DNA of 5,118 nucleotides. Source: Planctomycetota bacterium (GTDB lineage Bacteria; Planctomycetota; Phycisphaerae; WQYP01). The notes beneath the pieces are model-generated. The model made no database searches. It worked only from the letters and a program-made list of their open reading frames with translations, and was not told where the DNA came from. The first letter of the stretch is position 1. Each line of letters begins with the position of its first letter. This document shows, piece by piece, positions 1 through 5,118 of the stretch. The stretch covers positions 1-5,118 of the forward strand of contig JAJZCU010000199.1 in assembly GCA_021828935.1 (NCBI GenBank), given 5' to 3'. The position numbers were made by a program, and so were the translations under genes.

Positions 1-1363
1 TTTCATAACCACCGATCAACATTCCACCGCGCCGCAGATGGCGGGGTTGGTGAGCTCGGACGAAATCACCGCGTTGGCTGAGGATGCCGCGGGCGATATC
101 TGGATCGGCCACCGCACCAGCGGATATGAACTGTGGAATCAGGATGGCAAGCCGGCACTGCCGCCCGGCCAGAATATGCAACCAACCCAATACGTAGCGT
201 CTCTGGCGCCGCTGGCCGGTGGTGGAATGTTGATCGGTGGTTATGAAACCGGCGCTTTCCACGTTTCGGAAAAATGGTCCGGACCCGCGGCGCCAGTGGG
301 TGTGCGGCGGCCTGGCGCCGCGACGCCGCTGCCCGCCGGAGCGCCGGCCCCGTCCCACCTCGCGCTGGAAGAACTCATCAGGCGCGTGCAATCTGGCGAA
401 GGTGCAGCGGTAACGGCTGCGTCCTTCGGTGAAGACTGGCGCACCGAAGGCGATTGGCTCGGCCATTACGGGGTGAATTATGCCCGGTTATGCACCGGCA
501 CGCCGCAATTTGCCAACGCCGAGGAACAATTCTTCGGAGGTTTGGGCGGGGCGGACATCTGGCGGGAAAGCTCGCCGCACCAGTATGACGGCGATGTGGC
601 CTTTTACGTCGCCTGGTATCATTCGCATTTGCTGCGCACGCTTTATTACCCGGATGCCCAGCAGCGCATTGAAGGAGAATGGAACGATGCCGGGCTGCGC
701 TACCCGCGGCTCTACGACGGACCAGACATGTGGCTTAAAGTAAAGATCCCGGCGGGGGTGTACCGGCTTAGCTTTTATTTTCATAACAAGGACGACCACA
801 GCGGCATAAACGATCTGCGCGATTACGTGGTGCAGGTGTATCCAAAAGGCTCCAGCCCCGCGGTCGCATGGGCGACCCAGCGTCCGCTGGCGCAGGGGCG
901 CGTCATGCAGTTTTGGGGAGGCATGTATATATCGTTTGTCCTAAAGGGCCCGGGGGCGTATCAGGTGCGGCTGAATCGCAATTATGGTTTTTCGTTGACG
1001 GTGGCTGGAATGTTTCTCGATCGCCTATGCGGGCCTACAGGCCTGGCTGGTTATACCAATCTGGATGGGTTGCCAATAAAAAACTACCGGCCCGCCTCTT
1101 TTGTGCCCACCGCCGGCATTGCGGCCACGCCGGCGTGGCGGCTGTGGCAACTGCTCAATCAGCAGCGCTCTTACAGCCGGGCGGATTTAGCCTGGCAATG
1201 GCCCGGCCGCCTGCTGGCCTTTCGCTACGCTCAGGCCCATCACTTTCCCCGGAATCTTTTGGCCCGCTGGCGCTGGCGGCTGGGCCTCTGGACGCCGGCC
1301 GATCGACGGGCGTTTAACCGGGCCGTGGGCCGGCTGGCCAGACGCGCCAGTGGCGGAAATTAA
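1..1363 (+). CDS. Beta-propeller (two-component-regulator type) protein with C-terminal beta-rich module, 5'-partial
   Basis: The 3' part of a larger gene. The frame is open from base 2, and the ATG at 38 lies inside a propeller blade (FITTDQ before it, then SSDEITALAED and GDIWIGHR), so it is not the real start. This 'GL.S.EITALAED..G.IWIG' pattern is typical of regulator-propeller (Reg_prop) repeats. A second, more degenerate blade follows at about 190-280 (YVASLAPLAGGGMLIGGYE). After a Pro/Ala-rich linker (about 290-355) comes a region with DWRTEGDWLGHYG (about 430-475), EWNDAG..YPRLYDGPDMWLKVKIPAG (about 680-760) and YRLSFYFHNKDDHSG (about 760-810). It reads like an extracellular beta-sandwich or ligand-binding module. 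The tail after about 1130 is rich in Trp and Arg. No kinase or DNA-binding domain is visible after the propeller, so it is probably not a hybrid two-component sensor; a secreted or periplasmic protein is more likely. Any signal peptide lies outside the window. The coding frame is certain; the specific function is unknown. Confidence 0.85.
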   Translation, partial: FITTDQHSTAPQMAGLVSSDEITALAEDAAGDIWIGHRTSGYELWNQDGKPALPPGQNMQPTQYVASLAPLAGGGMLIGGYETGAFHVSEKWSGPAAPVGVRRPGAATPLPAGAPAPSHLALEELIRRVQSGEGAAVTAASFGEDWRTEGDWLGHYGVNYARLCTGTPQFANAEEQFFGGLGGADIWRESSPHQYDGDVAFYVAWYHSHLLRTLYYPDAQQRIEGEWNDAGLRYPRLYDGPDMWLKVKIPAGVYRLSFYFHNKDDHSGINDLRDYVVQVYPKGSSPAVAWATQRPLAQGRVMQFWGGMYISFVLKGPGAYQVRLNRNYGFSLTVAGMFLDRLCGPTGLAGYTNLDGLPIKNYRPASFVPTAGIAATPAWRLWQLLNQQRSYSRADLAWQWPGRLLAFRYAQAHHFPRNLLARWRWRLGLWTPADRRAFNRAVGRLARRASGGN

Positions 1364-1387
1364 GGAGTATCTGTGCGCAGAGTCTAA
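1362..1387 (+). promoter_or_regulatory. Orphan Shine-Dalgarno followed by four-codon mini-ORF
   Basis: AAGGAG (1362-1367) overlaps the TAA stop of the upstream gene. Five bases later comes GTG-CGC-AGA-GTC-TAA (1373-1387), which would encode only four residues. The nine bases AAGGAGTAT are identical to those at 1509-1517, the working ribosome binding site of the next gene. It could be a leader or coupling mini-ORF, a remnant of a lost gene start, or chance. No attenuator-like hairpin pair is seen next to it. Confidence 0.25.
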
Positions 1388-1431
1388 GCTGATAATTACG
1401 CGGGGATCGTCTTGGGGCGGCAACTGGACGT

Positions 1432-1462
1432 TTGCGATGCGGGTTGGCGCGTTTACTATAAA
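1432..1462 (+). promoter_or_regulatory. Weak candidate promoter for the secreted-protein gene
   Basis: TATAAA (1457-1462) matches five of six bases of a sigma-70 -10 box and stands out as AT-rich in GC-rich surroundings. The best -35 candidate, TTGCGA (1432-1437), matches four of six bases, but the 19-base spacer is longer than optimal. The site lies about 60 bases before the gene start, a sensible distance. Sigma-factor preferences of this lineage are unknown, so this is only a candidate. Confidence 0.25.
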
Positions 1463-1506
1463 ATGAGTTTACCAGTCGGGTGAACATCACTGTTGTCGGA
1501 AATTTT

Positions 1507-1514
1507 AAAAGGAG
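1507..1514 (+). promoter_or_regulatory. Ribosome binding site that fixes the start at 1522
   Basis: AAAAGGAG is a strong Shine-Dalgarno sequence. It is 7 bases from the ATG at 1522 but only 1 base from the ATG at 1516, and it lies downstream of the in-frame GTG at 1480. It therefore selects 1522 and rules out the longer reading. Confidence 0.8.
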
Positions 1515-1521
1515 TATGCCG

Positions 1522-3009
1522 ATGTTGGAAAAATTTCAGGGTTTGGTTACGGAACTCGCGCTGGCATCTGGCGTAGGGCTGGCGGTTGTGGCCGGCGCTT
1601 CAGGCGGAGCTTGGGCTAAAACGGGAACTGGAACCGGAACTGTCCTGGGGGCGCCCGCCATCCCGACGCCAGTTGCCAAATCCTCCGGCGGCGCCAAGAA
1701 ACCCGGTGCCGCTGCGGCTAAACCAACGCCGCCGGCAGCGCCCAGTTCAAAGGCGCCAGTCGCGGCGGCCACGGCCACACCCGCCCAAATCCAACGCTGG
1801 ATACGCGACCTAAACCTGGATCAATACCACGCGCGCCGCGTGGCCGCGGAAAGTCTGCTGCGCGCGGGCGATGCTGCGGTTCCAGCGATGAAAAAAGCGT
1901 TAAACGGTTTGACCACCCCTGAAATGCGCCACCTGCTACGCAAAGATTTAAGCAAGATCGCCAACGCCGATTTTCTACGCGGCCCGTTGATTACCCTCAA
2001 CGCCCACAATATGTCCGCCCAGCGGGCGTTTACATTGATCTGCAAGCAGGCTGGAACCTCGGCCAATGTACTTCAACAGGGTACTAATCCGCAGGTTACG
2101 CTGCGTGTCAAAAATGCGCCGTTTTGGCAAGTCATGCAGCAGATGGCGGAACAGACCAATATCTCGCCGATGATGTATTACAACCAGGGCGCGGGCATGC
2201 CGCTGGGCATCAATGGCGTGCTGAATAAAGGCGACTTTGCCAGCTTTCATGGAGCATTTGCTGTGGTTGCGCAAAATATCTCCTACAACCGCCAGCTGAC
2301 TTTTTCACAACCCAAACCTCCCGCCGCCACCACATTTAACATGAGTCTGTGGCTGCTTGCCATTCCCGGAAAGACCGGCCTGGTTCAGCCGCAGCAGCCG
2401 GTGCTCCGCAAGGCCGTGGATAATCGCGGGAATTCCCTGCTGCTTAGCGCGCCCAATACGCCCAATATGGACCAAACCTGGTACGGGAATCAAATGCCCG
2501 CCGTGGCAACTAATTTTTCCATCAATCTCGCGTGGCCCAAGAAGGCCGGAACGCGTATCAAGGAATTCAAAGGTTACCTGCCGGTTCAGGTTTGTTACCA
2601 CCACCGAATATTGAACCTCAAGATCAAGGCCAAGGGCACGGCACATGAAAGCTTTAACGGCGTGCGCGTTGCCACGGGGAACCTGGGCAAGGTTAATGGT
2701 TTATGGCAGTTTACCGTTACCGTCACGGTTCCGACCGCCAATGGGAATATGCTTGATCCATCGCAGCAAATGATTGTTAATCAAGTTCAAAATTTTAACG
2801 GATTCAATAGCGCAGGGCCGATCCAGACCGCCGCCGGCACGGTGCTGAATCCCAACGGCTGGCAGGCCAACGGCTCCTACCAGCAGGGTTATGTGTATAC
2901 CATTCCCGTGCAGGCCGGCGGCAAACCGGCGAAACTGACGATGCCCCTATATACCCGGACCAGAATGGTGAAAGTTCCGTTTGATCTCAAGAATATTCCC
3001 ATGCCATAA
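1522..3009 (+). CDS. Secreted protein with HEAT-like and STN-like regions, function unknown
   Basis: A protein of 495 residues starting at ATG 1522, chosen for the AAAAGGAG site 7 bases upstream. In-frame starts at 1480 (GTG) and 1516 (ATG) lack proper spacing. Residues 1-32 form a signal peptide: a hydrophobic core around ALASGVGLAVVAG and an AWA cleavage motif before Lys33. Residues 33-86 are a low-complexity Gly/Thr then Ala/Pro/Lys linker. Residues about 87-146 look like one or two HEAT-type helical pairs (ARRVAAESLLRAGDAAVPAM). Residues about 152-216 resemble the small STN domain of secretins and TonB receptors: 'ITLNAHNMSAQRAF', then 'VTLRVKNAPFWQVMQQMAEQT'. The remainder is beta-rich, Asn/Gln-rich and ends 'VPFDLKNIPMP'. 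There is no secretin pore domain, TonB barrel or C-terminal anchor, so it is probably periplasmic or extracellular. HEAT plus STN-like secreted proteins of unknown role are familiar from planctomycete-type genomes; that link is from memory and unverified. Codons about 306-331 are copied in inverted orientation at the window end. Confidence 0.85.
   Translation: MLEKFQGLVTELALASGVGLAVVAGASGGAWAKTGTGTGTVLGAPAIPTPVAKSSGGAKKPGAAAAKPTPPAAPSSKAPVAAATATPAQIQRWIRDLNLDQYHARRVAAESLLRAGDAAVPAMKKALNGLTTPEMRHLLRKDLSKIANADFLRGPLITLNAHNMSAQRAFTLICKQAGTSANVLQQGTNPQVTLRVKNAPFWQVMQQMAEQTNISPMMYYNQGAGMPLGINGVLNKGDFASFHGAFAVVAQNISYNRQLTFSQPKPPAATTFNMSLWLLAIPGKTGLVQPQQPVLRKAVDNRGNSLLLSAPNTPNMDQTWYGNQMPAVATNFSINLAWPKKAGTRIKEFKGYLPVQVCYHHRILNLKIKAKGTAHESFNGVRVATGNLGKVNGLWQFTVTVTVPTANGNMLDPSQQMIVNQVQNFNGFNSAGPIQTAAGTVLNPNGWQANGSYQQGYVYTIPVQAGGKPAKLTMPLYTRTRMVKVPFDLKNIPMP
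2435..2516 (+). repeat. Source copy of an 82-bp perfect inverted repeat
   Basis: These bases lie within the secreted-protein gene and are in frame with it there. Their exact reverse complement appears at 5037-5118. Base-by-base comparison gives 82 of 82 matches, with the first mismatch at 2517 against 5036. This copy sits in an uninterrupted reading frame, so it is the genuine location. Confidence 0.97.
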
Positions 3010-3189
3010 AGCCGGCGGGCGCCGATCAGGCATTGTGTCGGAGTTGTTGGGTAATATGCTTGCAATTGGTCGGTCTGCGCCGGGCGCCAGACACGCCGAC
3101 GCTTACGTTTTCGGCTCTGATTGCGTACCATGGAACATTGACTGCGGCAACGTCCGCGGTTGCAGCACACGGAATTGATTCATTGATGT

Positions 3190-3193
3190 GGAG
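3190..3193 (+). promoter_or_regulatory. Ribosome binding site of the rhodanese gene
   Basis: GGAG is five bases before the ATG at 3199 and supports that start. The 189-base spacer upstream (3010-3198) shows no convincing promoter. It has one TTGACT at 3138-3143, but no -10 box at the matching distance. Confidence 0.55.
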
Positions 3194-3198
3194 TTTCT

Positions 3199-3561
3199 AT
3201 GCCGCCCCCTTCCGGCGCTGATCTGCGCGTTATTCCTGAATGGGAAGTGCATCCCCGCGACGTGGCTGCACGCCTGTCCGCCGGGGAGGATTTTCTGCTG
3301 CTGGATGTTCGCCAGCCCGCGGAATGGACCACGGCGCATCTGGCCCCGGCTAAATTGCTGCCGCTAAACGAATTGGCCGATAAGGCAGATCAACTGGTGG
3401 ATTATTTTGAGAAGCCCATTGTGGTCTATTGCCACCACGGCGGCCGGTCCATGGCGGCGACGAGATATTTACGCGACCGTGGCTTTCTGAACGTATACTC
3501 CATGGCCGGCGGCATTGACGCCTATAGCCGCCTGGTGGACGGCGCAGTGCGGCGTTATTAA
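3199..3561 (+). CDS. Single-domain rhodanese-like sulfurtransferase
   Basis: A complete 120-residue rhodanese domain, the usual length for the single-domain family. Members move a sulfane sulfur through a persulfide on the active-site cysteine. Visible landmarks are LLDVRQPAEW (residues 34-43, the conserved 'DVR...E' strand), the strand IVVYC leading into the active-site loop CHHGGRS with catalytic Cys78 and Arg83, and the C-terminal MAGGIDAYS (102-110) typical of the fold. The loop has six residues (C-X4-R), as in sulfurtransferases and not the seven-residue loop of Cdc25-type phosphatases. There is no signal peptide, so it is likely cytoplasmic. The ending 'GGIDAYS..VD..VRRY' resembles rhodanese domains found alone or at the C-terminus of MoeB/ThiF-type proteins, but no such partner is present here. 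It is followed closely by the membrane protein gene, suggesting co-transcription. The physiological sulfur donor and acceptor cannot be read from the sequence. Confidence 0.93.
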   Translation: MPPPSGADLRVIPEWEVHPRDVAARLSAGEDFLLLDVRQPAEWTTAHLAPAKLLPLNELADKADQLVDYFEKPIVVYCHHGGRSMAATRYLRDRGFLNVYSMAGGIDAYSRLVDGAVRRY

Positions 3562-3567
3562 ACATTT

Positions 3568-5043
3568 GTGACGCGCCGGGCATTGGCGCGCCTGTTTCCG
3601 GTTCGGTGTGCCATGTCGCAAATTTCCGCCGATTCCCCGACAGCCGTCCCCGGGCTTCCGGCTTTCCGCCGTCCCGTGCTGCTGACGCTGCAATTTTTCG
3701 TGCATTACGCCCTGCTGGCCTTTGCCCTGATCAGCATTTTAACCGCGCAGGCCTGGCGCTGGGTGGATGTGCGCTTCTTGGGGATATTTGGCGATGCCCT
3801 GGTGCTGGTCTGGCTGGCGTCGCTGCTGGCCATCACCTGGCTGCAGTTCATTCCATCCGGCAAATTTCAGTCCGAAACGCTGCCCGGGGAAGTTCTCCGG
3901 CGGCGCCGGTGGATGCTGTGGCTGTTAATTCCCACCGCGCTGCTGCTGGCTGTCCTGGCGTACAACAGCGTAACCTATTATCTATTATATGTTGCCAATC
4001 GCATTGACGTATATGCCTGCCCCATGAGCCTGCTGATTATCCTGTTCATCAGCGCCTGGCTGCTGCTGCGGCCATGGAATTTGCGTTTACTGATCCCGGA
4101 CGCCCGGACGCCGAGCCCGCCGCCCACGACCAGTGCGTCCGTCGTTCCGGCCAGTGCGGCAGCGAAGGCGCCCGAAAAAACAATCGTCGCCGCCCCGCCC
4201 GCCGGCCCGCTGATGGCCTTCGCGAGCCTGGCGTTCCTGGCCTACCTGCTGGTACTGCTCTGGATTTTTTTCTTCGCATTCAATGCCGCCCCGCCGCCGC
4301 CCGGTCAAAAGCTTGATCTGGCCGTGGTCTTCGGCCATCGCGTGCTGGCCGACGGTCAGGCCAGCGTCACGCTGCGCAACCGCACCATGGTCGCCGTCAA
4401 ACTGTACCAACAACACCGCGTGCGATACATTATGGTGTCCGGCGCCATTGATCCGGTGGGCACAAACAAACAGGGAAAAACGCTTTATCAAAGCGAAGCC
4501 GTGGCCATGCTCAATGTGTGCCTGCACCAGGGCGTGCCGGCGGATCGCGTCATTGTTGACCCGGTGGGCCGAAACACCCGCACCAGCGTTTACGACGCCA
4601 AAATGGTCATGCAGCGCCGCGGCTTTCACAGCGTGGTGGGGGTAAGTTCTGATTATCACCTGCCGCGCATCCGCATGACGTTCGCCCAGGCCGGCATTCA
4701 CGCGTACACCATGGCCTGCCACCCCACGCAATGGGTGGAAACTGAACCCTGGAGCCTGCTGCGCGAATTGGTCGGATTTCCTGTTTATTATTTTGACCGC
4801 ACTTACCACGAGCCCGAGGTGGAAAAAATGGACGTGAAAAATCCACGCATTGTTGTTTACAAAGCGCTGCACAAACTGGAACTGTTTGACGGCGGGCGCC
4901 TGGTCAAAACCTACCCCTGCATCACGGGGTTGAATCCCGGCGATAAACAGGTGGAAGGCGATAAAAAAACCCCGCTGGGAAATCGTCGGATCGTCTACAA
5001 AAATCCCGAAAGCCTGTACCACCTCTCCATGGGATTAAATTAG
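3568..5043 (+). CDS. Multi-pass membrane protein, YdcF-like (DUF218) domain fused to N-terminal part of a YkuD L,D-transpeptidase domain; 3' end chimeric
   Basis: Numbering is from GTG 3568, six bases after the rhodanese stop; an in-frame ATG at 3613 (residue 16) is an equally plausible start, and neither has a clear Shine-Dalgarno. Four hydrophobic segments (about 40-62, 70-94, 114-141, 149-168) are followed by a Pro/Ala-rich loop (178-212) and a fifth segment (213-239). Residues 249-408 are a DUF218/YdcF (SanA-type) domain: LAVVFGHRV, SEAVAML (309-315), GVPADRVIVDPVGRNTRTS (322-340) and SDYHLPRIRM (361-370). Residues 425-490 match the start of a YkuD domain: PRIVVYKALHKLELFDGG, LVKTYP, GDKQVEGDKKTPLG and YHLSMGLN. 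YkuD enzymes form 3-3 peptidoglycan cross-links or attach proteins to the wall, but the catalytic His and the SHGC cysteine motif would lie beyond residue 491. The frame ends at TAG 5041-5043, which belongs to the inverted copy of another gene, so the true protein should continue. A role in envelope or wall maintenance is inferred. Confidence 0.88.
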   Translation: MTRRALARLFPVRCAMSQISADSPTAVPGLPAFRRPVLLTLQFFVHYALLAFALISILTAQAWRWVDVRFLGIFGDALVLVWLASLLAITWLQFIPSGKFQSETLPGEVLRRRRWMLWLLIPTALLLAVLAYNSVTYYLLYVANRIDVYACPMSLLIILFISAWLLLRPWNLRLLIPDARTPSPPPTTSASVVPASAAAKAPEKTIVAAPPAGPLMAFASLAFLAYLLVLLWIFFFAFNAAPPPPGQKLDLAVVFGHRVLADGQASVTLRNRTMVAVKLYQQHRVRYIMVSGAIDPVGTNKQGKTLYQSEAVAMLNVCLHQGVPADRVIVDPVGRNTRTSVYDAKMVMQRRGFHSVVGVSSDYHLPRIRMTFAQAGIHAYTMACHPTQWVETEPWSLLRELVGFPVYYFDRTYHEPEVEKMDVKNPRIVVYKALHKLELFDGGRLVKTYPCITGLNPGDKQVEGDKKTPLGNRRIVYKNPESLYHLSMGLN

Positions 5044-5118
5044 TTGCCACGGCGGGCATTTGATTCCCGTACCAGGTTTGGTCCATATTGGGCGTATTGG
5101 GCGCGCTAAGCAGCAGGG
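5037..5118 (-). repeat. Inverted 82-bp copy of the secreted-protein gene at the window end (probable chimeric join)
   Basis: An exact reverse complement of 2435-2516, running to the last base of the window. Read on the minus strand it encodes about 26 codons of the secreted protein in a sensible frame, with no start and no independent function. It breaks the YkuD domain at a point where that family continues (after 'LSMGLN' a Tyr-Pro normally follows). The perfect identity and abrupt join favour an amplification or assembly chimera over an old duplication. A real inversion or duplication breakpoint is the alternative. Confidence 0.9.

Noticed and set aside
868..1317. 149-codon + strand frame overlapping the first gene
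   Set aside because: It overlaps the well-supported propeller-protein frame, has no domain signal and looks like a GC-rich out-of-frame shadow.
1620..1650. GGAACTG/GGAACCG tandem-like repeat encoding Gly-Thr pairs
   Set aside because: It is a short low-complexity linker after the signal peptide; too brief and imperfect to be a separate repeat element.
3011..3024. Short GC-rich palindrome right after the stop at 3009
   Set aside because: Only four base pairs of stem and no T run; too weak to call a terminator.
3073..3092. Possible stem-loop GTCTGCG / CG-C-CAGAC as a terminator after the secreted-protein gene
   Set aside because: The stem has a bulged C and a three-base loop, is more than 60 bases past the stop, and lacks an adjacent T run (the only one is four Ts about 15 bases later).
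4087..5022. 311-codon open frame on the minus strand opposite the YdcF/YkuD gene
   Set aside because: It is rich in His, Ala, Gly and Val in the pattern of an antisense shadow, and it lies wholly opposite a frame with clear domain motifs on the + strand.
2435..5118. The inverted repeat pair as ends of a mobile element
   Set aside because: The enclosed genes include no transposase or recombinase, the repeat is coding sequence of one gene, one copy breaks a conserved domain, and no target duplication is visible.

Overview
The window carries four genes, all on the + strand, in a GC-rich bacterial sequence. The style of the proteins suggests Planctomycetota, possibly Phycisphaerae: a regulator-type beta-propeller joined to a carbohydrate-binding-like module, a secreted HEAT/STN-like protein ending in a 'VPFDLKNIP' tail, and a YdcF-L,D-transpeptidase fusion. 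That placement is an inference from protein style only; the window has no rRNA or marker gene.

Layout. Positions 1-1363 hold the 3' part of a large gene, already open at base 1. It encodes the last propeller blades and a C-terminal beta-rich module. Positions 1364-1521 are a short spacer with an orphan Shine-Dalgarno sequence, a four-codon mini-ORF and the true ribosome binding site of the next gene. Positions 1522-3009 encode a secreted protein with a signal peptide, an Ala/Pro/Lys-rich linker, a HEAT-like helical part and an STN-like domain. Positions 3010-3198 are a spacer with no convincing element. Positions 3199-3561 encode a single-domain rhodanese, followed closely by a multi-pass membrane protein (3568-5043) with a DUF218/YdcF domain and the beginning of a YkuD L,D-transpeptidase domain.

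The most important observation concerns the 3' end. Bases 5037-5118 are a perfect 82-bp reverse complement of bases 2435-2516, inside the secreted-protein gene. The YkuD domain is cut exactly at this junction, and its apparent stop codon is supplied by the inverted copy. The simplest reading is a chimeric (fold-back) join at the end of a contig, so the last gene is truncated by the assembly and not by evolution. Anyone using this annotation should treat about 5037 onward as suspect and the last gene as 3'-partial.

The genes do not form a recognisable pathway. Three of the four look directed to the cell envelope or exterior, and the rhodanese is probably cytoplasmic. I found no mobile element, CRISPR array, tRNA or rRNA, and no convincing undescribed multi-gene system.
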